This document shows positions 1 to 9,849 of a DNA stretch of 64,000 nucleotides, in pieces; position 1 is the stretch's first letter, and the number at the start of each line of letters is the position of its first letter. Below the pieces are notes generated by a model. That model saw only the letters and a program-made list of their open reading frames with translations. It was not told where the DNA came from and ran no database searches. The stretch lies in assembly GCA_029778535.1 (NCBI GenBank), contig JAKOQB010000041.1, forward strand, positions 184,538 through 248,537. The letters run 5' to 3'. The stretch comes from Pseudomonadota bacterium. Its GTDB lineage: Bacteria; Pseudomonadota; Gammaproteobacteria; Burkholderiales; Burkholderiaceae_F. A program made the translations under genes and the position numbers.

Positions 1-1
1 C

Positions 2-460
2 CGCTGCATCGCCTACACGACGGACGCGTCGGGGCTGGCCTCGGTGCGCAACAAGGAAGCCAAGAACCCCGCCGACCACGTGATCCTGCCCGAGCTGATC
101 TCCAAGGAGCCGCTCGGGCCCGTCGTGCGCCGCGGCGACGACGAGTGGTTCACGATCGTCAAGTGGGTCGTGTTCGGCCTGATCGAGGCGGAGGAGTACG
201 GCATCACCCAGGGCAACGTCGACAAGATGCTGGCGACGAGCGACGATCCGGTCGTGCTGCGGATCCTCGGCAAGAGCGAGGACACCGGCAAGCTGATGGG
301 CCTGGACAAGAACTGGATGGTCAACGCGCTGAAGGCGGTCGGCAACTACGGCGAGATCTTCGAGCGCAACGTCGGGCCGAAGACGCCGCTGAACCTGCCG
401 CGCGGCGTCAACAACCTGTGGAACAAGGGCGGCATCATGTACGCGCCGCCGGTGCGCTGA
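2..460 (+). CDS. aapJ: Amino-acid ABC transporter substrate-binding protein, C-terminal part
   Basis: The gene enters from the left edge; only the last 152 codons are present, so its start and signal peptide are not visible. The segment has the conserved C-terminal features of AapJ/BztA general L-amino-acid binding proteins: a PLGPVVRRGDDEW motif, the helix WVVFGLIEAEEYGI and the closing GGIMYAPPVR. By family knowledge it is the periplasmic receptor that passes polar and other L-amino acids to the permease encoded just downstream. It leads an operon with the two permeases and the ATPase. Family is clear; substrate is inferred, and the symbol is by resemblance. Confidence 0.9.
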   Translation, partial: RCIAYTTDASGLASVRNKEAKNPADHVILPELISKEPLGPVVRRGDDEWFTIVKWVVFGLIEAEEYGITQGNVDKMLATSDDPVVLRILGKSEDTGKLMGLDKNWMVNALKAVGNYGEIFERNVGPKTPLNLPRGVNNLWNKGGIMYAPPVR

Positions 461-478
461 CGCGACCACCATACGCTC

Positions 479-501
479 GGGCCCTCGCCGCGCGAGGGCC
501 C
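479..501. promoter_or_regulatory. Intercistronic hairpin after the binding-protein gene
   Basis: A perfect 10-bp inverted repeat, GGGCCCTCGC and its complement around a 3-base loop, lies 19 bases after the stop codon and about 110 bases before the permease gene. There is no T-run, so it is unlikely to be a full terminator. Stem-loops here in ABC operons commonly protect the upstream mRNA, so that binding protein is made in excess over permease. That role is inferred from position and structure. Confidence 0.6.
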
Positions 502-611
502 TGAGCGAAGCGGGCCGGGTGCATGCTTGCCCGGAATGAGAGCACGAGACGCCGGAGCGCGCGGCCATTCTCGAAGGGCGTATCCGGTGTCCGCGTCGGA
601 GGAGATCCCTG

Positions 612-1790
612 ATGGCTGATCGGCAGGCGCCCAAACGCACGGCATGGTCATGGCGCAGCCGGGCGTTTCGCGGACTGGTCTATCAGCTCGTCGCGGTCGC
701 CGTCATTTGCGCCGGCGTCTGGTACCTGGCGCACAACACGCTTGCCAACATGCAGGCGCGCGGGATCCAGAGCGGCTTCGGATTCCTGACGCAGGCGGCC
801 GGGTTCGACATCGGCGAAACGCTGATTCCATACCAGGCGCTCGATCCGTACTGGAAGGCGTTTCTCGTCGGCATTCTTAACACGCTGCGCGTGGCCATCG
901 TCGGCATCGTGCTGGCGACGCTGCTGGGCACCGCCCTCGGGGTCGGCCGCTTCTCGCACAACGCGATCGTGCGCGGGCTGTGCTACGGCTACGTCGAGTT
1001 CTTCCGCAACGTGCCGGTGCTGCTGCAGCTACTGATGTGGTACCTGGTGCTGACCGACGTGCTGCCGCCGATCCAGGAGGCCCTGTCGCTGGGAGGCGTG
1101 TTCTTCCTCAGCAACTACGGCCTGGCGTTTCCGGTGCCGGTCTGGGGACTGGGCCAGGAGCTCGCGGCGGTCGGCGCTTTGATCGGTTGCGTGATCGCAT
1201 GGACGTACCGCCGCTGGGCGACCCGGCAGTTCGAGCTGACCGGGCACGCGCGCAGTCTGGTGGCGGCGCCGATCGTGATCGTGATCGCGACCGCGGTGCT
1301 GGGGTGGATCGCCGGTGGCGCCCCGACGGCCTGGGATCTTCCGAAGCTCGACGGCTTCCTGATGTCGGGCGGCGCCACCGCGACGCCGGAATTCATCGCG
1401 GTCCTGCTCGGCCTTGTGCTGTACACGTCGGCGTTCATCGCCGAGGTCGTGCGTGCCGGGATCAGCTCGGTCTCGCACGGCCAGGTGGAAGCCGCCGGCA
1501 GCCTGGGGCTGACGCGCGGGCAGGCAATGCGGCTGGTGATCCTGCCGCAGGCGTTGCGGGTGATCATTCCGCCGATGACGAGCCAGTACCTGAACCTGAC
1601 CAAGAACTCTTCGCTGGCGGTCGCCATCGGTTACCCGGACGTCGTCTCGATCGCCAACACCGCGATCAACCAGACCGGCCGCGCGGTCGAATGCATCGCG
1701 ATCATCATGGCCGTCTACCTGACGACTTCCCTTTCGACCTCCGCGTTCATGAACTGGTACAACCGGCGCGCGGCGATCAAGGAGCGATGA
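612..1790 (+). CDS. aapQ: Amino-acid ABC transporter permease, AapQ/BztB type
   Basis: A 392-residue inner-membrane permease of the polar amino-acid (His/Glu/Gln/Arg) family. A first membrane span is near residues 16-36 and the BPD_transp_1 domain starts near residue 90. The EAA loop that contacts the ATPase is at about residue 293 (EAAGSLGLTRGQ). The long loop between the first transmembrane pair and the EAA half is typical of AapQ/BztB and makes it longer than HisQ-type permeases. The ATG has a strong GGAGGAG ribosome site 7 bases upstream. The next permease starts one base after its stop, so the two are translationally coupled and should form a heterodimer. Confidence 0.92.
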   Translation: MADRQAPKRTAWSWRSRAFRGLVYQLVAVAVICAGVWYLAHNTLANMQARGIQSGFGFLTQAAGFDIGETLIPYQALDPYWKAFLVGILNTLRVAIVGIVLATLLGTALGVGRFSHNAIVRGLCYGYVEFFRNVPVLLQLLMWYLVLTDVLPPIQEALSLGGVFFLSNYGLAFPVPVWGLGQELAAVGALIGCVIAWTYRRWATRQFELTGHARSLVAAPIVIVIATAVLGWIAGGAPTAWDLPKLDGFLMSGGATATPEFIAVLLGLVLYTSAFIAEVVRAGISSVSHGQVEAAGSLGLTRGQAMRLVILPQALRVIIPPMTSQYLNLTKNSSLAVAIGYPDVVSIANTAINQTGRAVECIAIIMAVYLTTSLSTSAFMNWYNRRAAIKER

Positions 1791-1791
1791 G

Positions 1792-2895
1792 GTGAGCGCC
1801 GTCTTTCAGCCGGTGCCGGCGCGGCCGGCGCCGATCAGGACCGAAGGCTTCGTGCCCTGGGTGCGCGCGAACCTGTTCGGCGGCGTCGGCAACACCATCA
1901 CGACCCTGCTGATGGCGGCTGTGCTGATCTATCTTCTTCCCAAGCTCTTCAGCTGGGCGGTGCTGCACGCGGTGACCGCGACCAACGCGGAAGCCTGCCA
2001 GGCGGCGCGCGGCGTCGGCGCCTGCTGGGGCGTTATCGGCGAGAAGTTCCGGCTGATCATCTTCGGGCGCTATCCGTACGAAAGCCAGTGGCGGCCGGAA
2101 CTGGCGACGATCCTTCTGCTCGCGCTGCTGATCGCGAGCTGCATCCGCTATTTCTGGAAGCCGTGGCTCGCGCTGCTGTGGGTGATGGTGGTGCCGGCGT
2201 TCTTCGTGCTGATGGGTGGCGGCTACTTCGGTCTGGACTCGGTCACCTCGGATCAGTGGGGCGGTTTGCCGCTGACGATCATGCTGGCCACGTTCGGCAT
2301 CGTGCTCGCCTATCCGCTGTCGATCGTCGTCGCGCTGGGTCGCCGCAGCGACCTGCCGGCGATCCGCTCGCTGTGCATCGTCTACGTCGAGCTGGTGCGC
2401 GGCGTGCCGCTGATCTCGGTGCTGTTCATGGCGAGCTTCATGTTTCCGCTGTTCATGCCGGTGGGCAAATCGCCCGACGTGCTGCTGCGCGTGCTGGTGG
2501 GCATCACCCTGTTCTCGGCCGCATACCTGGCCGAGGTCGTACGCGGCGGGCTGCAGGCGATCCCCAAGGGGCAGATCGAGGCGGCGCAGTCGCTGGGGCT
2601 GTCGTACTGGCAGACCCAGCGCAAGATCGTCCTGCCGCAGGCGCTCGCGATCGTGGTGCCGGGCATCATGAACAGCTTCATCGCCATCTTCAAGGACACG
2701 TCGCTGGTGACGATCGTGTCGCTGTACGAGCTGACCGGCGCGCTCGGTCTGGCGCTGAACTCCGACGCCAACTGGCGGCCGTTCAAAATCGAGGGTTATC
2801 TGTTCATCACGATGATCTATTTCGCTTTCTGCTTTTCGATGTCGCGCTACAGCCTGTGGATCGAGAAGCAGGTCAGCCGCAGCAAGACGCGCTAA
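1792..2895 (+). CDS. aapM: Amino-acid ABC transporter permease, AapM/BztC type
   Basis: The second permease subunit, 367 residues, starting at GTG directly after the aapQ stop. It has an N-terminal span near residues 30-58, a cluster of spans from about residue 95, and the EAA loop at about residue 263 ([12 protein letters not shown]). Its last helix ends in ...YSLWIEKQ, as in AapM/BztC. It should pair with the AapQ-like subunit to form the membrane channel of a general L-amino-acid importer. The extra stretch with two cysteines around residues 66-76 ([12 protein letters not shown]) is periplasmic by my reading. Confidence 0.92.
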   Translation: MSAVFQPVPARPAPIRTEGFVPWVRANLFGGVGNTITTLLMAAVLIYLLPKLFSWAVLHAVTATNAEACQAARGVGACWGVIGEKFRLIIFGRYPYESQWRPELATILLLALLIASCIRYFWKPWLALLWVMVVPAFFVLMGGGYFGLDSVTSDQWGGLPLTIMLATFGIVLAYPLSIVVALGRRSDLPAIRSLCIVYVELVRGVPLISVLFMASFMFPLFMPVGKSPDVLLRVLVGITLFSAAYLAEVVRGGLQAIPKGQIEAAQSLGLSYWQTQRKIVLPQALAIVVPGIMNSFIAIFKDTSLVTIVSLYELTGALGLALNSDANWRPFKIEGYLFITMIYFAFCFSMSRYSLWIEKQVSRSKTR

Positions 2896-2912
2896 CGCAG
2901 CCGGGACGCACC

Positions 2913-3656
<744 letters not shown>

Positions 3657-3668
3657 GGCAGGGCGCGT

Positions 3669-5207
3669 TCAGTGACCGTCCGGGTGCACGTGCGCCGGCA
3701 GGTCGCGCGCGCAGGCGCCGCTGCCGCGGCCCGCGCCGCACACCTCGGCGAGCCGCGCGACCGCCGCGCCGATCGCCTCCGGCGCGAGGGACGAGAACCC
3801 CAGCGTCACCGTGCGTTTGTGCGCCGCGGACGTTTGCAGTTCGGCCGAACCGCCGCTACGTGTGCTGTAGACGCCGACGCCGGCCGCCACCGCCCGACGC
3901 CGCAACTGCTCGGCTGTCGGCCAGTCGGCCGGCAGGCGCCACGCCAGATGCAGGCCTGCTTCGGCGCCGGCCAGGTCGACCGGTCCGAGGTGGCGCCGAA
4001 GCTCCGCGACCAGACGCAGACGCCGCTCGTTGTAGCGGCGGCGCAGTCGGCGCAAGTGGCTCTCGAAACGTCCGCTCGCCAGCAGGCGCGCAAGGACGGC
4101 CTGGCTCAGCAACTCGTGCCCGCCGGTCATCAAGCCGAGCGCGGTGCGCGCCCGCTGAGCGAGCCAGGGCGGCACGACCAGATAACCGATGCGCAGCCCC
4201 GGGCCAAGCGACTTGGAGAACGTGCCGAGATAGAGCACGCGGCCGTAGGGATCGAGTCCGGCGAGCGCAGTGAGCGGCGGCCCGTCGTAACGGAAGTCGC
4301 TGTCGTAGTCGTCCTCGACGATCAAGGAACTGGAGCGCTGCGCCCATTCGAGCAGCGCGAGACGGCGCTCCAGGGGCAGTGTGGCGCCGGTCGGATACTG
4401 GTGCGACGGCGTGACGTAAAGCAGCGCGAAACCTTCCGGCGGCAGGCGGTCGACGCAGACCCCACCGTCGTCGACCGGGATGCCGACGACCGAGCAACGC
4501 AGCGAGCGGAACAGGTACAGCGCGCCCTGGTAACAAGGGTCTTCGATACCGGTCGAGCGCGTCGCATCGCACGTGAGTCGGCACGCCAGGTGCAACCCTT
4601 CCTGCGAACCGGCGACGATCATCACCTGGGTGGGGCTGACCCGCAGGCCGCGCGTGGCGGCGAGCTGCTGCGCGATCGCTTCGCGCAGCGGAAGAAATCC
4701 CGCCGGGTCCCCGTAGCGCGTCAGCGCCGCGCGCATCTCGGGATCGGCCAGGGTGTCCGCGGTGAGCTCCTGCCAGGTGCGGGCCGGAAATGCCTGCGCG
4801 TCGGGCCGGCCGAGCGCAAAGTCCCAGCGCAACGCCTCGTCTTCGAAGATGTCCTGCAGTTCGGCATCGAAGGCGGTGGTCGCGTCGGGCGAGGCGGCGG
4901 GCGCCGCCGGCGGAGTGCGGACGTCGCGCGCGGTGTGCACCGCCCGAAACGTCGTGTCCGGCACCTGCACTGCCACCCGCGTGGCGGCGCCGTGCCGCGC
5001 TTCGATGTAACCTTCGGCCGCCAGGCGATCGTAGGCGAGCCGTGCGGTGTTGCGTGACACCTGCAGCGTTTCGGCCAGCTCGCGCGTGGAGGGCAGTCGA
5101 TGACCGGCCGCCAGTTGACCCGTCAGGATCAACGTGCGAATCCCCTCGAAGATCTGCGCGTGCAGCGGTACCGGGCGACCGCGATCGAGCACGAGCAACA
5201 GACCCAT
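3669..5207 (-). CDS. MocR/PdxR-family regulator (GntR winged helix fused to aminotransferase fold)
   Basis: 512 residues. The N-terminal GntR helix-turn-helix spans about 12-75 (PLHAQIFEGIRTLI, LPSTRELAETLQVSRNTAR). A class-I aminotransferase-like domain follows from about 125 to 500, with the PLP lysine at K332 in GTFSKSLGPGLR. MocR proteins use PLP or amino-acid adducts as effectors and usually control PLP-, GABA-, taurine- or amino-acid-related genes. It is convergent with the amino-acid transporter (12-bp gap) and co-directional with, and downstream of, haoAB (42-bp gap). It could be the last gene of a haoA-haoB-mocR unit or regulate the transporter; the sequence does not say which. Confidence 0.88.
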   Translation of the reverse strand: MGLLLVLDRGRPVPLHAQIFEGIRTLILTGQLAAGHRLPSTRELAETLQVSRNTARLAYDRLAAEGYIEARHGAATRVAVQVPDTTFRAVHTARDVRTPPAAPAASPDATTAFDAELQDIFEDEALRWDFALGRPDAQAFPARTWQELTADTLADPEMRAALTRYGDPAGFLPLREAIAQQLAATRGLRVSPTQVMIVAGSQEGLHLACRLTCDATRSTGIEDPCYQGALYLFRSLRCSVVGIPVDDGGVCVDRLPPEGFALLYVTPSHQYPTGATLPLERRLALLEWAQRSSSLIVEDDYDSDFRYDGPPLTALAGLDPYGRVLYLGTFSKSLGPGLRIGYLVVPPWLAQRARTALGLMTGGHELLSQAVLARLLASGRFESHLRRLRRRYNERRLRLVAELRRHLGPVDLAGAEAGLHLAWRLPADWPTAEQLRRRAVAAGVGVYSTRSGGSAELQTSAAHKRTVTLGFSSLAPEAIGAAVARLAEVCGAGRGSGACARDLPAHVHPDGH

Positions 5208-5249
5208 CGGCGCTCCTACGCCTGCGATGCAGGTCGAACGGCAGTTCGT

Positions 5250-6290
5250 TCAGCGCATTCGGGCCGCAGACTGCACCGCCTGGCGCGAAGCGCCGCCGAT
5301 CCGATACGCGCTGAGGTATCCGCCGCCGCCACTCTGATAGACGAGGTCCGCGCCGTCAATCGGGCGATAAAGCGAGGTCGAGAATGGCAGCGCGCGAATC
5401 AGCAACCAGTCGAGGGCCTGCGCATCCGTGACACGCCAGGCGCGCACCTGCTGTCCGGGCAGCGGCTGCACGAGATAGCTGCCCGTGCCGCCTTCCTGCG
5501 CCCAGCGGCGCACGCTGTTGATCGTGCCGTGCAGGTTGGTCGAAGCGGGGAATACCTTGGTTTCCACCGGCAGGCGCTTGCCGCCCGCGGCGGCAATCTC
5601 GTCGGCGCGTGCCAGATCGTCGGTCGAGACGATCAGCAGCGTCTCGCCTCGCGCCCCGTCCGACCGCAGCGCCGCCACACCCGCTTCGGCCGGTGAGGTG
5701 AGCGCTTGCGCAAGCTGCCGCAGCGGCTGTTCGTCCGTGGCGAAACCGCCCGATACTTCCTCCCAGAAGCGGCGCTGCGTCGGCCCGAACAAGGAAGCGA
5801 CCGGCGCGGAAGGCCGTGCGTCGCGGCCGGTCAGCAGGTGCGCGCGCTGCGCGTTGTCCCACCACCCGACGATGCGGGCGTCGGCGGCGGCGTGTTTGCG
5901 AATCGCCGCGGCGGTCTGCAGCCACCACGACCAACGTGTTTCCGACGGACCCTGATCGGCGGCCGGTGCCGGATGCAGCAATGCCGTGCGGGTGCGCCCG
6001 CGGTCGTCCTGATACGACACCTGTACGAATCCGATCTCGCCGTCGTCGTCGCCGAGCGCAAAGCGCGTCGCCGCGCGCGGCGCGAACGCGAATTCCGCGG
6101 CGGGCAGCTTGTCCGCCGGCACCGTGCTCTTGCGCGCTGCGAGCGGCTTTTCGAACCAGGAGGTCAGCGGCGGGGCCCGCAGCCAGCCGGTTCCGAACGC
6201 CGCCGCCACCGCGAGCAGCACGCCGCCTGCGGCCAAGTAGGCGGCGCGCCTCGCGCCCGAAGGCGACGGGTTAACGCTTGCGTCGACCAC
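5250..6290 (-). CDS. haoB: HaoB-like hydroxylamine oxidation accessory protein
   Basis: 346 residues with one N-terminal membrane span (about 15-36, AAYLAAGGVLLAVAAAF) and a large, presumably periplasmic domain without heme motifs. HaoB is the protein usually encoded just downstream of haoA in ammonia oxidisers and methanotrophs; its exact role is unknown. Its start overlaps the haoA stop by 20 bp, which supports co-translation. I recognise it by position together with the motifs ARIVGWWDNAQRAHLLTGR and LHGTINSVRRW, which I associate with HaoB. The family call is good but not certain, because no catalytic signature exists for this family. Confidence 0.75.
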   Translation of the reverse strand: MVDASVNPSPSGARRAAYLAAGGVLLAVAAAFGTGWLRAPPLTSWFEKPLAARKSTVPADKLPAAEFAFAPRAATRFALGDDDGEIGFVQVSYQDDRGRTRTALLHPAPAADQGPSETRWSWWLQTAAAIRKHAAADARIVGWWDNAQRAHLLTGRDARPSAPVASLFGPTQRRFWEEVSGGFATDEQPLRQLAQALTSPAEAGVAALRSDGARGETLLIVSTDDLARADEIAAAGGKRLPVETKVFPASTNLHGTINSVRRWAQEGGTGSYLVQPLPGQQVRAWRVTDAQALDWLLIRALPFSTSLYRPIDGADLVYQSGGGGYLSAYRIGGASRQAVQSAARMR

Positions 6291-7890
6291 CGCGCACCAG
6301 GAGCAGCGTGCCGAAAGCCCCGAACACGCCGGCCAGCGCCAAATTGTCGGCGGGCGGCAGATGCTGCGTGAGCTTCAGACCGCCTTTGGCCGCTGCGCGC
6401 AGCTTGGTGGCTTCATCCATGATGTCGGTGTAGTTGCGCAACAAGCTGGACCAGCCTTCCGAGTAGGTGAACCCGCCCGGGTTCATGTGGAAGATGCCTT
6501 TGTAGTGCTTCAGCAGGTTCTGCTCCCACATCTCGGCGTAGATGCGCTCCACGCGCGACGGGTTGTTGCCCTTGGCCCAGAACAGCTGGAAGAAGCCACC
6601 CGGCGCATCCTTCACCGGTGCGGGCGGCGCCGGACGGTTGGACTTCTGCCCGGTCAGAACGCCCTCGGCATGCAACGCCTCGACGACCTTCTTCGCCTCC
6701 TGCTCCACCTCCAGGCCCTGGATCGTGCCCTTGTCGGCGGTGTCGAGCCAGGATTTCGCGAAGCTCGCCGAATGGCAGTTACTGCACGTACCGATCCAGG
6801 CCTCCTTGCGCTCCTCGAACCAGGGGTGCGAGAGGTTGTCGCGGATGGCCGGTGTCGGATTGAAGCCCCAGCGCACCTTGCGCACCACGTTGTGCGAATA
6901 CTCGCCCTTGTATTCGAAGTGACAGGTCTGGCAGGTCGGCGCCGTGTACCCGCCCTTGGTGAAGGCGTCCTTCAGCGGAACGTTGAAGTCCCAGTTCTTG
7001 CGGCCGAGCGTGGCGTAGATCACACCGTGCTTGGACAGCATGAAGTTCTCGAACTCGTTGTGGTCCACGCCGTTATGGCAGGTGGCGCACGCCTCGGGAT
7101 GGCGCGCCTCGGCCGCGGAGAACTCGTGGCGGGTGTGGCAACCGTCGCACTTGTTCTGCTGGTAATGGCACATGTCGCAGCCTTGCGCCACTTCGCGCTG
7201 CGGCATGCCGGCCCAGATGTCGGTTTCCACGTTGGCCTTCCAGTCCACCGCGTGCGACGGATGGCCTTTGGGCCACTGGTTCTGCGGCCAGGTCTGTTCT
7301 TTTTCCGATTCGGCCTCCGCGAACTGGCGCACATGGCAGGCGCCGCAGGCCGCGCGGTCGGGCATTTTCAGATCCTGGTCATGACGCGCCGACTTCGCGC
7401 CCGGCGCGACGTGACAGTCGATGCAGGCGACTTCTTTCAGGTTGTCTTTCGCACCGAGCACACCCTGCTTGCGCAATTGCGCCTCGACCGCCGCCAGTTC
7501 GTCTTTCTTGTAGGCGTGCGGATGATTGGCGCCCAGCTTGCGAATCCCGTCCAGGTTGGCGTGCGGACTCTTCTTCCACGCCAGATAGAAGCCCGGCGAG
7601 GTCGCCTGATGGCACTGCACGCACTGCTCGCGCGTGACCTCGCCCTTGACGGTCGACGGCGGCCGGTAGAAGTCCTTCGGATTCCAGTAGCGCTGGATCG
7701 GGATCGGCTCCCACAGGTTGCCGAACTTGCCTTTGCCCGGATGGTCGGCGTAGTACTTGTCGCGCAGCGCCTTGTAGTCCTGAGACGCGGCGGCCGCATA
7801 CGGAGCATTGGCCGCGCCCGCCCAAGGCGCGAATGCAATGACGGCGACGAAGGTCGCCAATACGAAAAGGCGATCAGTCAGTCTGGCCAC
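6271..7890 (-). CDS. haoA: Hydroxylamine oxidoreductase-type octaheme cytochrome c
   Basis: It carries eight CXXCH heme sites (CVQCH, CIDCH, CGACH, CDMCH, CDGCH, CATCH, CQTCH, CSNCH), the octaheme pattern of HAO. In known HAO the protein oxidises hydroxylamine in the periplasm through a P460 heme cross-linked to a tyrosine. The C-terminal stretch YKGIFHMNPGGFTYSEGW resembles the region that carries this tyrosine, suggesting an oxidising rather than a reducing enzyme; this is inference. A C-terminal membrane span (LALAGVFGAFGTLLLV) followed by RGGRRKR is an anchor. I chose the GTG at 7890 (539 residues), because it has a GGGGGAG ribosome site and begins a clean signal peptide; an ATG at 7953 would add 21 unlikely residues. 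No c554 or cM552 gene is nearby. Confidence 0.9.
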   Translation of the reverse strand: MARLTDRLFVLATFVAVIAFAPWAGAANAPYAAAASQDYKALRDKYYADHPGKGKFGNLWEPIPIQRYWNPKDFYRPPSTVKGEVTREQCVQCHQATSPGFYLAWKKSPHANLDGIRKLGANHPHAYKKDELAAVEAQLRKQGVLGAKDNLKEVACIDCHVAPGAKSARHDQDLKMPDRAACGACHVRQFAEAESEKEQTWPQNQWPKGHPSHAVDWKANVETDIWAGMPQREVAQGCDMCHYQQNKCDGCHTRHEFSAAEARHPEACATCHNGVDHNEFENFMLSKHGVIYATLGRKNWDFNVPLKDAFTKGGYTAPTCQTCHFEYKGEYSHNVVRKVRWGFNPTPAIRDNLSHPWFEERKEAWIGTCSNCHSASFAKSWLDTADKGTIQGLEVEQEAKKVVEALHAEGVLTGQKSNRPAPPAPVKDAPGGFFQLFWAKGNNPSRVERIYAEMWEQNLLKHYKGIFHMNPGGFTYSEGWSSLLRNYTDIMDEATKLRAAAKGGLKLTQHLPPADNLALAGVFGAFGTLLLVRGGRRKR

Positions 7891-8114
7891 GACACGCTCC
7901 CCCGAAATGTTCGTGTGCCGCACAGCTTCCGGCCGTGGCGCCCTGGCGTGCAAGACCCTGCGCGCGCGGCGGCGACAGGCCCACTTCGTTGCGTTGCGGT
8001 AGCCCTGCGGCGCATCGGCTTCCCTCGTGCAGCCTTCGGTCGCCGGCTTGTCACCTTCGCCAGCGGCCTGCGCTCAGGCGGCGGCAGGCAGGACGCCGAC
8101 GACCGTGCTGCGCC

Positions 8115-8386
8115 TGCCGTCCGGGATCATGCGGTTCGACGAGCCGGCCTCGGCGCCCTGCCCTCCGTCGATCGAGGAGGCGCTCGACGTGATGGTCGAG
8201 CTCGCGGGTCAGGGCATCACGATGCCGGAGGTCACGCACGAGATGGGATTGGCCAAGGCCGTGGCCGACCGCGTGATCTTCATGGACCAGGGGCAGATCG
8301 TCGAGGAAGCCGATCCGCAGGAGTTCTTCGGCAACCCGAAGAGGGACCGCACCAGGGACTTCCTGTCGAAGTTCCTCGGGCACTGA
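8115..8386 (+). pseudogene. Decayed second copy of the 3' end of the amino-acid ABC transporter ATPase gene
   Basis: Translated in frame, this stretch matches the last ~86 residues of the ATPase at 2913-3656, about three quarters identical by eye, down to the common end [31 protein letters not shown] and DRT-DFLSK are shared. Walker A, the Q-loop and the LSGGQ signature are absent, and the D-loop SALDPEM has become SAPCPPS, so it cannot be a working ATPase. It lies upstream of haoA in the same orientation as the intact gene, so the haoAB-mocR block sits between direct repeats of this gene end. Alternatively it is the relic of a deleted paralogous transporter operon. Confidence 0.85.
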
Positions 8387-8508
8387 GCCGAACCGACCTC
8401 ACGGCGGATTGATCTCGGTCACGCCGGGCCGCTTGCAGTCGTGGCTGCTCGTTCCTAAGGTCAGCCCGACAAGGTTTCGGCGCGCAGGCGCCGAAGCGAT
8501 GAGGCGCC

Positions 8509-8970
8509 TTGTCCGAGTCGCTGGCTCTGGACTTGCCTGGTTCGCCGCGCGTCGCGCTGGGCGACGCGATGGCGTTGCCTGCGCGCAAGGCCTTGGCGTT
8601 GCTTGCCTATCTCGCGCTGGCGGGCGCCGCGCCGCGCGCGCGGCTGGCACGCCAGCACGAGAAGGACGGGGATATCGGCGGCGCGTTGCGGCTGATCCGG
8701 TTGCTGCTCGACGACGATCCTTTGCAGGAGGCCTGTCACCGCGAAGCGACGCGATTGCTCGGGCTGCAGGGCGATCGCGGCGCTGCGCTGGCGCAGTATG
8801 AACGGCTGCGCACGCTGCTGCGCACCGAGCTTGCGCTCGATCCGCTGGCAGCCGAAGTCCTGGCGCTCGTGCGCGCGCTGTCCGGCAGCACCGGCGCGCG
8901 TGTTCTCGCGCCTACACGCGGCCACCGCCGGCAATCCGACCGTCTTCAGCGTCGCCAGGACCGGGCGGTT
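8509..8970 (+). pseudogene. Remnant of a SARP/BTAD-type transcriptional activator
   Basis: The beginning (LALDLPGSPRVALGDAM... RKALALLAYLALAG) matches the N-terminal winged helix of SARP-like activators. It jumps directly into a typical BTAD tetratricopeptide stretch (HREATRLLGLQGDRGAALAQ, then TELALDPLAAEVLAL). The middle of the DNA-binding domain is missing by an in-frame deletion. After about 8895 the continuation (HAATAGNPTVFS) is in another frame, resembling the AAA part of larger family members. The only possible start is a TTG. I read this as a broken regulator gene whose former targets may include the exported-protein genes downstream. Confidence 0.65.
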
Positions 8971-9039
8971 CTCGAGCCGCCTTGCGCAGGAATGAGTCGC
9001 GCGCATGGCCCCGCGAAGACCCGCAGCGAGAGCAACGCA

Positions 9040-9216
9040 ATGCAGACGCGAAGGCAAACGGAGCTGAGGATCGACCTGCGCGTGCAGAACGGCGTGTGGC
9101 GCGAGGCGGTCAAGCGCGAAGGCGATCGGTGGCAGTTCTGCGGCATCGCGGACCTGATCCGCTACCTCGAAGCGCCGGCAGCGGAAACGGAGCGGCCGAT
9201 GCGCGCTTTGCGCTGA
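9040..9216 (+). CDS. Small hypothetical protein
   Basis: A 58-residue reading frame with ATG preceded by a weak GAGAG ribosome site. The product is hydrophilic and has regular alternating charge (LRIDLRVQNGVWREAVKREG) but no signal peptide, membrane span or recognised motif. It sits in the same phase as the broken activator just upstream, between two pseudogenes, so it may itself be part of a decayed gene. I do not recognise it. Confidence 0.35.
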   Translation: MQTRRQTELRIDLRVQNGVWREAVKREGDRWQFCGIADLIRYLEAPAAETERPMRALR

Positions 9217-9276
9217 TCAAGTCGAAAGGAGACAGGCCATGTTCCTGTTTGCTTTGCGCTGCGCTGCGTTCCGGTC

Positions 9277-9675
9277 GTGGCGCACTTCGTGGCGGCAATT
9301 GATTTCGCATGGGCCGGCACGCTGTCGAAAGCGAACCAGAGCGAAGTGCAGCGCTCCGGCAGCGTCGGCGTAGCCAGCATGCGGGTCGGCGGCGGATCGA
9401 ACGAGGACTCGATCGGCATTGACGTGCGCATCGTCGAAGCGGCCAGCGGCGACATCGTCGATGCGATCACCGTGCGCACGTCGATCAAGGCCGACAAGGC
9501 GAGCGTCAGCGGCATCGGCGACCTGCTCGGCACGACCATCGCGCAGCGCGGCCGCTCGTCGCCGCGCACGCCGAACGTGCAGGCGCAACAGCGCCACAGC
9601 GAAGGCGTGGATTCCGCGCTGCGTGCGGCGATCGACGAGGCGGCGCTGCAGTTGGCGCGGCGGTTCGAGCCGTGA
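9277..9675 (+). pseudogene. N-terminally truncated CsgG-family gene
   Basis: The product aligns end to end with the C-terminal half of the intact CsgG-family protein at 11226-11933: shared DSI-IDVRIV, DAITVRTSI, ASVSG, LGT-AQRG, DSALRAAI-EA-LQLA and the end RRFEP. The first half of the family domain and the signal peptide are missing; the available start is a GTG without a clear ribosome site. Unlike the intact gene, it keeps eight extra residues (EAASGDIV) in the position where CsgG proteins have a turn of type DA-TGEI. The intact paralogue has therefore probably lost them. It is a relic of a duplication of this locus. Confidence 0.75.
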
Positions 9676-9749
9676 TGCTAGAGCGCGCTGCGGCGCGATC
9701 GTCCGGCGGGATGACCGCCTGACGTGTTTGCGCATCGTCGCGTCGCCGT

Positions 9750-9774
9750 GTAGGTCATCTGTTAGACGGCACCG
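9750..9774 (+). promoter_or_regulatory. Conserved 25-bp motif upstream of the exported-protein genes (copy 1)
   Basis: GTAGGTCATCTGTTAGA followed by CGGCACCG closely matches the stretch at 18544-18569 upstream of the second group of related genes: 14 of the first 17 bases agree, then CGGC-CCG after a one-base shift. It lies 76 bp before the start of the IPT/TIG gene. A promoter or operator for a common regulator is the simplest reading. No matching site is known to me. Confidence 0.4.
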
Positions 9775-9849
9775 CCTATCTTTCGCGGCACGCCGTGACG
9801 CGAGGTTGTGCGCACTGCGGCTCAGCCGCGAAACAGATGGGAGCCCCGA

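Noticed and set aside
6361..8412. Long plus-strand frame opposite haoA
   Set aside because: The eight heme motifs, signal peptide and ribosome site are all on the minus strand; the plus-strand frame has no recognisable features.
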